Positions 10,301-17,078 of a stretch of DNA of 21,057 bases are shown here, in pieces. Source of the stretch: Bacteroidota bacterium. GTDB lineage: Bacteria; Bacteroidota; Ignavibacteria; Ignavibacteriales; Ignavibacteriaceae. The notes below the pieces were generated by a model, which did not search any database, was not told where the DNA came from, and saw nothing but the letters and a program-made list of their open reading frames with translations. A program made the translations under genes and the position numbers. The stretch is from contig JAJYCM010000019.1 of the NCBI GenBank assembly GCA_021778375.1, positions 1 through 21,057 on the forward strand, in the 5' to 3' direction. Positions within the stretch are counted from its first letter, which is position 1. Each line of letters starts with the position of its first letter.

Positions 10301-10493
10301 AACCAAGGAAATAAGAAAAATAAAGGGCTATGAAACCACACCCATAGTAGCTATGACGGCGTATGCAATGGATGGGGATAAAGAAAACTTCCTCTCCAAA
10401 GGAATGACACATTATTTGTCCAAACCATTCTCCACTAAAGATATATTCAACCTCGTAAATGAAATTATTTCAAATCAACAGGTTGACGTGTGA
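7395..10493 (+). CDS. Hybrid sensor histidine kinase (CHASE3-like, PAS, GAF, PAS, HisKA, ATPase, REC)
   Basis: Membrane hybrid kinase performing internal His-to-Asp phosphorelay. TM1 (about residues 5-24) and TM2 (about 175-197) bracket a helical periplasmic segment resembling CHASE3 (VDYHFLLLSGN motif). Then follow a PAS domain (about 212-335), a GAF domain (about 342-500) and a second PAS (about 519-640). HisKA carries His664 (MSHELRTPM), the ATPase domain spans about 765-875 (GIGIP and GTGIGL boxes), and a C-terminal receiver spans about 908-1025 with phospho-acceptor Asp957. The receiver's acidic pair reads Glu-Asn rather than Asp-Asp (VENDK). The ATG has a strong AAGGAG site 5 bases away. 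With no HPt domain or separate regulator adjacent, its output partner is unknown. The frame stays open for 39 codons beyond the TGA stop (annotated separately). Confidence 0.94.
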   Translation: MIRKRILFPISIIYLLSISIISYMDLMDSQKNQDIIRKRVTILLNLDEFEKYKDKIEVDYHFLLLSGNRNKSSVLKNDSNKVNQYLGFLIKNKYLSASEKAQIDSLNILQNKRAQFLRNYYMRSSKTQLPFNIFSVYSRQKILRNMIDELTLTLNQEIETSLHQYSQVNIDNINHLVNFYMLFVLFGFSITITFYFLQNKYVSNLRKSTHLLQKSEEKFSKAFISGPDGLIITRLSDGKIVEINEVMLKALNYKKEEIINKTTEGLRLWGNNEERKIIIEKLIRDKEVRGFDTLWLSKDKKYIPGRVSAKVIEIEGELHAISIVQDLTQLKENEKEIKKLNRIYAFTSAINQLIVKEKNNERLIKSILNIAENTGGFNYACIGLKDIDKGTIDKFNNRLECSMDENGQNGCLVNNINLMHKYLKKSNGPVIVNDLNPYLISSLKLNPTVASNINSLAIFPIKLESSAFSIMVLGSIEKGFFNQREINLLSELSNDISYAIDNNFREELKEKIEFENQRLISLVHNTNDFIAVFSLDDKTLFLNNAGKRLVGIDADANISDYAVKEFYTPESWLARKEKELPSLRQNGFWKGESSLRHFKTNQPIPITKNTFYVKDLGTGKILGIASIGRDMTIRKKYEAELIAAKNKAEEMNKIKSNFLANMSHELRTPMIGILGFSDVLKDELKDEEHLAMLEQIYSGASRLLSTLNLILDLSRIEARSIEINPKINNIAKIVIDTVKLFEGYARKNNLKLKAIINGNDIFSLVDEQLLNQIINNLLNNALKFTKEGEVIVTVSKEIFEEKLWSVIKVSDTGIGIPTKSINLIFEEFRQASEGLNRNYEGTGIGLTITKRIVEMMGGIITVQSIEGKGSTFTVRFLYTNLVNGKDNITVKNKIGKSNDSLPASYNLPKVLLVENDKTTINFVSYSLRKVCSLDIADNGPKAIELTKENDYAVILMDIGLGLDMNGIQATKEIRKIKGYETTPIVAMTAYAMDGDKENFLSKGMTHYLSKPFSTKDIFNLVNEIISNQQVDV

Positions 10494-10613
10494 CAAAAAA
10501 AAGGAAAGGCAGTAGGATTACCAATTAGTAAAAATTATGAGGCAAAGCTTATTGCTGCTTTATTTAAAGCAATTACTAAAAGCGATTTATTAAATCTCAT
10601 ACAAGATGCTTAA
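10494..10613 (+). pseudogene. In-frame receiver-like remnant after the hybrid kinase stop
   Basis: Directly after the TGA of the hybrid kinase the same frame continues for 39 codons to a TAA at 10611. Its last part (LFKAITKSDLLNLIQDA) aligns with the receiver's own last helix (LSKPFSTKDIFNLVNEI), matching L, K, D, N and L at equivalent places. This suggests the decayed tail of a second receiver domain, or of a receiver gene fused by deletion. Stop readthrough is possible but has no support. Other genes here also use TGA and TAA as stops, so there is no code change. Confidence 0.35.
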
Positions 10614-10638
10614 TTATCATATTTGAAAAGGAAATAAG

Positions 10639-12075
10639 ATGTCCATTACTAAAAAAATAGGTGTTGCATTTTTTGCCATTCTTATGTTATTAGTTATTAT
10701 TAGCTCACTATTCCTTCTTGAGCTTTCTAATACAAATAATAATATCAATAAGTTAGAAAGAGAAACCCAAAAACAAAGATTATCTGCTGAACTTCAAACA
10801 AGTATAAACGATCTTTTGATGACCTCGCATGATTTTATTATTACAGGTCAATCTATTTATAAGGAAAATTATGATAGTCTTAGCGCTATCGTAAATGATA
10901 AAATTACTAAGCTTCAGCAATTTAATTTGACCCCTTTAGAGCGCAAGCAGCTTCAATATGCAATGGAAGATGTTTATCATATAAATTTAATTTCCCAAAA
11001 AATATTTCGATTAAACAAAATCCAGGCAAATCCCGAAGCTATTTTTTTGATGGAAGAAATTGACAAGCCATACGGAAAAAATATTAATAAAGAAGTGACT
11101 GCTATTTATGATACTGTAAAAGCTAATGTAAAGACGGTTAAATCCTCTGTAAATAAAAGCAGAGCAAATATTTTTTCCGTTGTAATAAGTCTTTCATTGT
11201 TGGCATTTCTAATTTCTATAATTGTCATATACCTTACGATGCATAAAATATCAAAAAGGATTTTAGAATTAGTAAAAGTAGCGGAAAAAATTACGATAAA
11301 AGATTTTTCGGTACACTTAGCGACAAAGGAAAAAGATGAAGTCGGTTTACTAATTATAGCTTTTAATGCAATGATTGAGGAGATTCATCGCCGTTACGAA
11401 GACCTAGAAAACTTTTCATTTATTGTAGCTCATGATTTAAAGTCACCTTTAAATGGAATTATCGGTTATGGAGAAATTCTGAAAGAAGATTATCGAAATA
11501 AATTAGATGATGAAGCAAAAGAACAAATTGATGTAATTATATCTTCCGGTAAAAGAATGGCTTTACTAATAAATGATTTATTAGAATTTGCGCGAGCCGG
11601 AAAGACAATAATTTCGGAGGAACAAATCTCCATAGAAAATATGATAGATGAGATAACTACTGATCTGGATTATATGATTAAACAAAAGGATGTAATTATT
11701 GATGTAAAGCAAATGCTTCCTTCATGTCATTGCGATAAGACGCAAATTTCACAAGTCTGGAAAAACCTGATTACAAATTCGATCAAATATAATGATAGTG
11801 CATTGCCAATCATCGAAATTGGCTACGAAGAAGTGGAAGATGAATTACCAATGTATCGATTTCACATCAAAGATAATGGTATTGGCATAGATGATAGTTT
11901 TAAGAATCGGATATTCATGCCATTCCAACGGGCAGTAAGCGGATCTAAATACGAAGGTACCGGTATTGGCCTGGCAATTGTGAAGCGAGTAATTGAAAAC
12001 CATGGCGGTAGAATTTGGGTTGATTCGAAAATTGGTGCAGGGACAACATTTTATTTTACAATTCCTATTAAATGA
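10639..12075 (+). CDS. HAMP-domain sensor histidine kinase
   Basis: Membrane sensor kinase of 478 residues. TM1 (about 8-28) and TM2 (about 178-201) enclose a helical periplasmic sensor of about 150 residues resembling the four-helix bundle of chemoreceptors. A HAMP domain (about 202-255) relays the signal to HisKA with phospho-acceptor His265 in the motif AHDLKSPL, a variant common in phytochrome-like and Bacteroidota kinases. The ATPase domain (about 365-478) has an N box with NLITNSIKYN, the G1 box DNGIGID and the G2 box GTGIGLAI. The start has an AAGGA-type site. There is no receiver and no adjacent response regulator, so this is an orphan kinase, possibly feeding the LytTR regulator or a distant one. 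It is the last gene of the signalling block and is followed by satellite DNA. Confidence 0.93.
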   Translation: MSITKKIGVAFFAILMLLVIISSLFLLELSNTNNNINKLERETQKQRLSAELQTSINDLLMTSHDFIITGQSIYKENYDSLSAIVNDKITKLQQFNLTPLERKQLQYAMEDVYHINLISQKIFRLNKIQANPEAIFLMEEIDKPYGKNINKEVTAIYDTVKANVKTVKSSVNKSRANIFSVVISLSLLAFLISIIVIYLTMHKISKRILELVKVAEKITIKDFSVHLATKEKDEVGLLIIAFNAMIEEIHRRYEDLENFSFIVAHDLKSPLNGIIGYGEILKEDYRNKLDDEAKEQIDVIISSGKRMALLINDLLEFARAGKTIISEEQISIENMIDEITTDLDYMIKQKDVIIDVKQMLPSCHCDKTQISQVWKNLITNSIKYNDSALPIIEIGYEEVEDELPMYRFHIKDNGIGIDDSFKNRIFMPFQRAVSGSKYEGTGIGLAIVKRVIENHGGRIWVDSKIGAGTTFYFTIPIK

Positions 12076-12485
12076 AATACAATTAGTAACAAGTAACGAG
12101 TGACAAGTGACGAGCGGGAGAGAAGTAGGAAGTAAGGAGTAAGGAGTAGGGAGAAGGAATGACGAGCGAGGAAGGAATTTTGAATGTTGAATGAAAGGAA
12201 TGAGGACAAGGAATTTTGAATTCTTAATTTTGAATTTTGAATGAAGGAAAGAGGAGAAGGAATTTTGAATGCTTAAATTTGAATGTTGAATGAAGGAAAG
12301 GAGGAAAAGGAATTTTGAATTCTGAATTTTGAATGCTGAATGAAGGAAAGGAGGAAAAGGAATTTTGAATTCTGAATTTTGAATGCTGAATGAACGAAAG
12401 GAGTGAAGTCCCGGTGGTCGCCAGATAATTGAGATTTTTTATTTTAAATTGGGGCAGCAATTATCAAAAAGCAAAAAAGTTTTTT
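12076..12485. repeat. Heptamer-phased satellite array
   Basis: Non-coding, purine-rich and highly repetitive. Heptamers run from 12085 (AGTAACA, AGTAACG, AGTGACA, AGTGACG) and again from 12124 (AGTAGGA, AGTAAGG, AGTAAGG, AGTAGGG). Then a larger unit repeats, marked by GGAATTTTGAAT at 12174, 12210, 12259, 12309 and 12359 (spacings 36, 49, 50, 50). The last two units are identical over 44 bases. The 50-bp unit is itself about seven heptamers (NNNTGAA-like) plus one base. A separate dyad, GATAATTG (12424-12431) with CAATTATC (12458-12465), follows the array. It resembles the short tandem repetitive DNA of some cyanobacteria in style, not necessarily in origin. Confidence 0.85.
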
Positions 12486-12785
12486 CTACGGACTTATTAT
12501 ACTTTGCCTTGTTAGGAGTGTAAGAAGTTCTGATTCATCAGGAGTTAAAATAGGTTGGTGAGGTGTTTCGGAATTCATGAGTTCTTTTTGTGATATTGGT
12601 AGAAGAAAGATCTTGGCTTCATCGCCGGTTATTTCAATGACTTCTTTTTGTTTAAGCGCGTTTAATACCAAATTGAACTTGTTTATATCCCATTTTGGTA
12701 ACATGCTTATTAATACTTCTGTATCCAAAATGGTTTTGCGGTGTGTGTAAATCCTTTCACGCTTTTTATCATCGTGTATCTTCAT
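12486..12785 (-). CDS. Small hypothetical protein, possible winged-helix-like
   Basis: Unrecognised protein of 99 residues on the opposite strand. I prefer the ATG at 12785 because an AGGAA ribosome binding site precedes it by about 8 bases. A TTG at 12839 would add 18 residues. The protein is charged and soluble, with no signal peptide or membrane segment. The central part (about residues 28-62: WDINKFNLVLNALKQKEVIE, then ITGDEAKIFLLP) has the helix-helix-beta-hairpin pattern of a winged-helix fold and could bind DNA, but this is a weak pattern call. It converges on the upstream kinase gene across the satellite array and has no obvious operon partner. Confidence 0.55.
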   Translation of the reverse strand: MKIHDDKKRERIYTHRKTILDTEVLISMLPKWDINKFNLVLNALKQKEVIEITGDEAKIFLLPISQKELMNSETPHQPILTPDESELLTLLTRQSIISP

Positions 12786-13311
12786 AATTGAGTTCCTAAG
12801 TTTTAATCTTTGGTTAAATATAGTTCTAAGTAAAGGCAATACCTATGGTGGGTGCTTTTATTATTATTTCGGGAGGATGGATTAAATGGCAGATATTAAT
12901 AATTTTTATTGGTTTTTGATAAATCATTTCTTACTTTATTCATGTTATTATTTTTATTAATTGGCTTCGGGGATATAAGGCTTGAATTTTTAGAATACTG
13001 ACGATAAAGGGGTACTATATTAAAAGGGTATCAATATTTTTTACTTCAAAATAATCTTTTTTACTTTTCAATATTTTTATAAAAATATATCCTATAATCA
13101 GTATTTCTAATAGCTGGCGCTACCAAAATTGAAGCAATTTTAATTGCTCAATAATATTTAAATAATTAGTTATAGAAATATTCTGCAAACGATAAATTTT
13201 ACAAGGTTAATGAATGCAAATATGTAGCTGTGCACATATTAAGGTTCAAAATGCAATATAGTGCAGCCAATGTAATAGTTATAAATCAAACTTAAATAAA
13301 TGAGGTTAAAT
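12786..13311. other. AT-rich intergenic region
   Basis: No gene of convincing length. It presumably holds the divergent promoters of the small - strand gene and of the two lipoprotein genes. An imperfect dyad with TTGAAGCAATT near 13129 and AATTGCTCAA near 13142 is visible. A 24-codon hydrophobic frame at 12886-12960 has a GGAGG-type site but no other support. Confidence 0.6.
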
Positions 13312-13704
13312 ATGGGAAAAGCATTATGGGGTTTTATCTCCATTTGTATTTTTTCTGTTTTCATTTTTGGGTGTGCAAGTTCAGGCGTGAAGGAAACGAG
13401 TAATACAAACCTAACATCCGGGAAAGTGAAAATGGAGATTAAAAAGGGTGTTACGACACAAGCTGATATTCTTCAAATATTCGGGTCGCCAAATATTGTT
13501 ACAAAAAATCGTTCCAATGATGAGGTTTGGAACTATAACAGAATGTCCTATGAATCTGCATATGGTTCAGAGGGAGGCGGCTTTATATTCTGGGGTGGAA
13601 GTCGTGCAGTATCATCGGCAACAACAAAGTCTTTCGACTTAATAATTATTTTTGATGATAACGATGTAGTCAAAGACTACAGTGTAATCGCAGCATCATT
13701 TTAA
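13312..13704 (+). CDS. SmpA/BamE-like small lipoprotein
   Basis: Secreted lipoprotein of 130 residues. A hydrophobic signal ends in the lipobox IFGC with Cys21 as the lipidated residue. The mature part contains the BamE/SmpA-type signature of a short charged strand, GVTTQADILQIFGSP, a gap, and then a strand with EVWNYNRM. BamE-family proteins stabilise the outer-membrane protein assembly complex, but many distant relatives have unknown roles, so I do not assign bamE itself. The usual fold is followed here by a Gly/Ser-rich insert (YGSEGGGFIFWGGS). I chose the ATG at 13312 over the in-frame ATG at 13300 because a GAGGTTAAA leader precedes it, the same leader as before the gene at 17079. It likely forms an operon with the next lipoprotein. 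Confidence 0.75.
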   Translation: MGKALWGFISICIFSVFIFGCASSGVKETSNTNLTSGKVKMEIKKGVTTQADILQIFGSPNIVTKNRSNDEVWNYNRMSYESAYGSEGGGFIFWGGSRAVSSATTKSFDLIIIFDDNDVVKDYSVIAASF

Positions 13705-13723
13705 AAAACATAAAGGTGGAGAA

Positions 13724-14218
13724 ATGAAAAAATCTTTTATTAACTTATTGTTATTTGTCTTGTTATCAGTATTTGTTTTCGGATGTGCAGCAGGTCCTCA
13801 GTTGTCTCAAATGCAAATTCGACAATTAACGACAAAAATGATTGATGGAAATTATGAGAACGTTTTTCGTGCTACAATGACAATACTACAGGATCAAGGG
13901 TATGTAATAAAAAATACGGATATGAATAGCGGGTTAATAGTTGCAAATATTGACAGAGAGACATCAGGAGGTTCTCAATTTGCTCAAGCTCTCTTTTTAG
14001 GACAAATAACGGATAAGAATACCATTATTGAAGTAAGTGCTACCGTTAATAAATTAAATGATAAGACTCAAGAACTTCGTATAAATCTTCAAGAAACAAA
14101 TTATTCCGGGAACGGTGCAAAAAATAATATTAAGCAAATATATGATGAGAAAATTTATCAGCAATTATTTAATGACATTACTGTAGAAGTAAAGCGAAGA
14201 GAAGCAATTAATTCATAA
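13724..14218 (+). CDS. Conserved hypothetical lipoprotein
   Basis: Exported lipoprotein of 164 residues with a short signal and lipobox VFGC (Cys21). The mature region begins with a helix (SQMQIRQLTTKMIDG), then NYENVFRATMTILQDQGYVI and NTDMNSGLIVANID. This pattern is shared by a widespread family of small envelope lipoproteins whose core resembles the repeats of BamC-like proteins: one helix, then strands that place a GLI motif. The function is not established. It starts at an ATG with a strong AGGTGGAG site 20 bases after the preceding lipoprotein gene, so both are probably co-expressed and may act together at the outer membrane. An intrinsic terminator follows. Confidence 0.75.
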   Translation: MKKSFINLLLFVLLSVFVFGCAAGPQLSQMQIRQLTTKMIDGNYENVFRATMTILQDQGYVIKNTDMNSGLIVANIDRETSGGSQFAQALFLGQITDKNTIIEVSATVNKLNDKTQELRINLQETNYSGNGAKNNIKQIYDEKIYQQLFNDITVEVKRREAINS

Positions 14219-14240
14219 AATAATTTACTCAATTATTGGA

Positions 14241-14280
14241 TTGACCTACTGGATTTTTAATTCAGTAGGTTAATTTATTC
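14241..14280 (+). terminator. Intrinsic terminator of the lipoprotein operon
   Basis: Arms at 14241-14253 (TTGACCTACTGGA) and 14261-14273 (TTCAGTAGGTTAA) pair over 13 positions, with two G-U pairs and a 7-base loop. A T-rich stretch follows. It lies 22 bases after the lipoprotein stop codon. Confidence 0.7.
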
Positions 14281-14332
14281 TCAGATGATATTATAAAATA
14301 AATATGATGATTTAATAAATTATAGGTACAAA

Positions 14333-14776
14333 ATGCGGGAGAGATATTACATACATGGCGACGCACATGAAATAATTGATAATAAATTTTACTGTGCTCA
14401 ATGTGATTCATTCGAGCATAAAGATCATTTTTCCTTATCAGGGCATTTAATAGAAAATCATGAACGATATCTTATTTCATTAAAGATATTAAAAAAGAGT
14501 GATAATTCCCGTCCAAAAGATTCAGTGAATCTATTTGCCAATTTGCCGAAAATAAAACCAAAGGTAGGAAAATTTTACCGCTGGCTTGAAAAACAAAAAG
14601 ACCGAAATGATCCAGTTGGTGATTTTGCAAGGGATGCTATATCAGATAATAATTTCCCTAAAGATAGGGGTTCAGTAATAATGCTTCGGCAGTATTTAAT
14701 TACTAAAAGAGCATGTGATGAAGCACTTGTAACTTTAAAAGAAGCACACGCTGAATTTAAGAGTGAAAAATTATAA
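14333..14776 (+). CDS. Zinc-finger / YozE-like domain protein
   Basis: Soluble protein of 147 residues joining two small modules. Near the N-terminus a C2H2-type finger is visible: Cys21 and Cys24 two residues apart, then His38 and His43. Residues about 81-123 (FYRWLEKQKDRNDPVGDFAR, then NNFPKDRGSVIMLRQYL) match the YozE SAM-like fold, a small helical domain usually found as a stand-alone Firmicutes protein whose tell-tale features are the FYxWL start and the FP motif. The combination suggests a nucleic-acid or protein-binding adaptor; the role is unknown. It begins at an ATG after an AGGTAC site and lies 31 bases before the NUDIX gene, so the two may share a transcript. Confidence 0.65.
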   Translation: MRERYYIHGDAHEIIDNKFYCAQCDSFEHKDHFSLSGHLIENHERYLISLKILKKSDNSRPKDSVNLFANLPKIKPKVGKFYRWLEKQKDRNDPVGDFARDAISDNNFPKDRGSVIMLRQYLITKRACDEALVTLKEAHAEFKSEKL

Positions 14777-14807
14777 GAAATAAATCATTACGCGGAATCA
14801 AATTGCG

Positions 14808-15338
14808 ATGCATTATGTTTTTGTCACAAAACCTTTCAATGTTATTATAGGTTTTAGAAATACTATAGTTCGTTTAATTATGCTATTTCCGTCCTCCTGG
14901 TGGTTTGTGCTAAATTTCTTTAATAAGCATTTTATGTGCAGCGTAATAGGAATAGTGCAAAATGAGAATAAGAAAATCTTATTGCTTAATCATAAATACC
15001 GACCTGACCCTATCGCCTATCCTGCAGGATGGTTAAGAAAAGGAGAAGATCCTTTATGTGCAATTGCCCGGGAAATTAAAGAAGAAACTAATTTTATTGT
15101 TGAACCGATTAGGATTCTTAGCGTGGGTTCTTCAAAGAAGAATTCGCATTTGGAGTTTGTGGTAGAGGCTAAGTTTGTAGGAGGTGAATTCAGAGCTTCT
15201 AATGAGATAAAGGATTATTCCTGGGTGGATGCTTCGGAGCTAAAGACGACTTTTGAAGTATTTAATTTTGATATAAATGAAAACGGAACTTTAAAAGAAG
15301 AAAATTGTACTTCAACTTATTCGGTTGTATGGGAATAA
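14808..15338 (+). CDS. NUDIX hydrolase
   Basis: NUDIX-fold pyrophosphohydrolase of 176 residues. The Nudix box is present: Gly74, Glu80, Arg88-Glu89, Glu92-Glu93 (GWLRKGE, then REIKEET), with Asn95 where the box usually has Gly. These glutamates bind the divalent metal that activates hydrolysis of nucleoside-diphosphate-linked substrates. The N-terminal 45 residues are hydrophobic and aromatic (LIMLFPSSWWFVLNFFNKHF). They belong to a common subfamily in which such a helix precedes the core, so the start at 14808 is credible. The substrate cannot be predicted. It lies just after the zinc-finger/YozE gene; the role may be housekeeping of oxidised nucleotides or cargo of the accessory region. 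Confidence 0.85.
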   Translation: MHYVFVTKPFNVIIGFRNTIVRLIMLFPSSWWFVLNFFNKHFMCSVIGIVQNENKKILLLNHKYRPDPIAYPAGWLRKGEDPLCAIAREIKEETNFIVEPIRILSVGSSKKNSHLEFVVEAKFVGGEFRASNEIKDYSWVDASELKTTFEVFNFDINENGTLKEENCTSTYSVVWE

Positions 15339-15902
15339 TGGGTTAATACGAGTTTTCAAGAGTAGTCTAGCACCTTTCTTATTACATATTTTTGACAATA
15401 GAAAACAAAATATTACAATAGTTTTCTTGTTGATTAAAGATTTAATAGTTAGGTTCATCTATAAATTTATTGGGATAAGGTATTTGACCTAAAGATGGAT
15501 ACTAAAAATAAATTTCATATTGATTTGCGTGGGGAGCTGCAGGGTTGCATAATCAAATAAAAACTTCCTCATTAAACTTTCAGAATGTACTCCCGGGAGA
15601 GGGATTTACTAGGACATTTCATAAGAATAAAACGAAACTAAGATTATTAGAATATAGTTCGGTAAAGAATGCGATGATTTATATTTACATTTTAAACAAT
15701 GGTCTTGGTGTGAAGAGTCCGTCTGACTGAAAAACTGATGGAACGATAGTATGCAGTCCCTATTTTTAGGTGCCACATATTTGAATAATTTTGAAAAGAA
15801 TTGGAAATAATATTTGCAGCTTAGTGCATTTCTATTTCACTTAAATAATAGTAGACTAAGCACAAGTATAAATTACACACAAAAAATATTTTGGATATAT
15901 AA
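15339..15902. other. Intergenic region before the TIR-like gene
   Basis: No convincing gene. A 61-codon TTG-started frame at 15545-15730 has no ribosome site or recognisable domain and is left out. A perfect palindrome CTCCCGGGAG stands at 15590-15599, unusually GC-rich for the surroundings. Arms GCTTAGT (15819-15825) and ACTAAGC (15855-15861) form a dyad about 40 bases before the TIR-like gene and may mark its control region. Confidence 0.55.
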
Positions 15903-16862
15903 ATGCAAAAAACAGTATTTTATTCTTGGCAAAGTGATACTGAATCAAAATATAATAGAGGTTTTATCAAAAAATGTTTAGAAGATGCAGTTAAAAACTT
16001 AAATAATAATTTTCTAGTTGAAGATGCTGTTAGAATTGATCAAGATACGAAAGGCGTTCCTGGTTTACCAGATATTGCAAATACTATATTTGCTAAAATA
16101 GATGCATCAAATGTTTTTATAGCGGATTTAACAATTATTGCCAAAAGTAATTCCGGCAAAAATATACCAAATCCAAATGTTTTAATTGAACTAGGATATG
16201 CGCTCAAGTCAATTAGAAGTGAAAATGTTGTTATTATTATGAATGAATTTTATGGTTCACCCAAAGAAGGATTACCTTTTGACCTTTCCCATAAGAGGTG
16301 GCCAATTGTTTATAATTACGGTGATTCAACATTACCTACCGAATCAAAGAAACAAAAAGATGCGCTTATCCTTGCACTCTCAAATGCAATTAAATTAATA
16401 CTTGAGAATGAGACTAAATCGCCAAAATCTATACGTGAAATGACCACTTCTCCAACGCGTGATAATATTTTTCGCGTGATTTTAGAATCTGATCCAACGG
16501 ATGATTGGAATGTGAGTCAGATTGGGAATGTTCAAACATCAATATTTAAGCACAATGTAAATTTACGAATACAAGTTAATTATGATGACGTGGGCGTTCA
16601 TGCAAAAAACTTTCATGAAACGTGGGCAACAAAGCATGCAGACAAGCATGCAACTAGCTATTATTGTGATATTTACTACGGAGACTCCTTAATTGAACAA
16701 AAGGTAGTCGTCAATGTTGATGGGGGGAGAGCAATACTTCCATTGCCAGAAATAAACACTAACAGATATACACTACTTGATTATAAAATTGCAAAAGTTG
16801 CAGATAAATCTAGTAGAATAGATGAGTATATCAAACGATCTGGATTAATATTGCGAAATTAA
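15903..16862 (+). CDS. TIR-like nucleotide-binding protein (candidate defence effector)
   Basis: Protein of 319 residues. The N-terminal half (about 1-175) is a TIR-like/deoxyribosyltransferase-like Rossmann fold: a first strand VFYSWQSD (5-12), then GVPGLPDIANTI (51-62), VFIADLT with Asp75, and NPNVLIELGYA with Glu96. The last motif matches the N-V-x-x-E-L-G motif of TIR-like NAD-cleaving or nucleotide-binding effectors, where Glu is catalytic. The C-terminal half (about 185-319) is unrecognised and may sense or bind a partner. There are no membrane segments and no clear ribosome site. Proteins starting with this FYSWQSD pattern are, to my knowledge, commonly found in defence-rich accessory DNA. 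The next two genes on the same strand may belong with it, though 216 bases separate them. NADase activity is inferred only. Confidence 0.65.
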   Translation: MQKTVFYSWQSDTESKYNRGFIKKCLEDAVKNLNNNFLVEDAVRIDQDTKGVPGLPDIANTIFAKIDASNVFIADLTIIAKSNSGKNIPNPNVLIELGYALKSIRSENVVIIMNEFYGSPKEGLPFDLSHKRWPIVYNYGDSTLPTESKKQKDALILALSNAIKLILENETKSPKSIREMTTSPTRDNIFRVILESDPTDDWNVSQIGNVQTSIFKHNVNLRIQVNYDDVGVHAKNFHETWATKHADKHATSYYCDIYYGDSLIEQKVVVNVDGGRAILPLPEINTNRYTLLDYKIAKVADKSSRIDEYIKRSGLILRN

Positions 16863-16867
16863 AATGT

Positions 16868-16974
16868 GAATAACAAGTCAATCAAGCGGGTGCCGTTTTC
16901 GCTTTCAGCATTATTGTAATACGTAGTTTTATAGTCCCGTGTAAAGTTGCTTGTTTAAGGTTGTACTGTTAGAT
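16868..16974 (+). repeat. Post-stop element A (attC-like, related to element B)
   Basis: Starts 6 bases after the TIR-like gene stop. The end boxes GAATAAC (16868-16874) and GTTAGAT (16968-16974) resemble integron attC R'' and R' boxes; R' fits GTTRRRY fully, R'' fits 5 of 7. Inside, TAACA/TGTTA, GT/AC, CAATC/GGTTG and AAGC/GCTT can pair with small bulges, as in attC hairpins. Its 16916-16970 part matches 18960-19014 at 40 of 55 positions without gaps. No integrase gene is in the window. Confidence 0.45.
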
Positions 16975-17078
16975 AAAATTTGTGATAAATATATAGTAGC
17001 TGATATTGGTTGGCATCCTTGTTCGTGGACGCAGCTTATTTGTAATGGCATTAATTTAATTAAATTTATGAGGTTAAA

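Noticed and set aside
10491..10493. TGA as a sense codon (recoding or alternative code)
   Set aside because: Other genes in the window end normally in TAA, TGA or TAG, and the sequence after this TGA looks like a decayed domain rather than required protein.
12224..12460. Open frame of 78 codons on the - strand rich in FKIQNSKF-like repeats
   Set aside because: It is the translation of the satellite array; composition and repeat phase explain it fully and no start signal is present.
12481..12492. Shared 12-mer TTTCTACGGACT near 12483 and 19138
   Set aside because: A match of this length is expected several times by chance in a window of this size.
12886..12960. 24-residue hydrophobic peptide with a GGAGG-type site
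   Set aside because: Too short to support from sequence alone; an overlapping ATG-GAT-TAA also uses the same site. Could be a leader or toxin-like peptide but nothing else backs it.
15545..15730. Possible 61-residue gene with TTG start
   Set aside because: No ribosome binding site, no recognisable motif, and random-looking composition.
16871..17060. Longer attC ending at the GCTTATTTGTAATGGC stretch near 17032-17047
   Set aside because: The 3' boxes there do not pair well with GAATAAC; the shorter version ending in GTTAGAT is more consistent.
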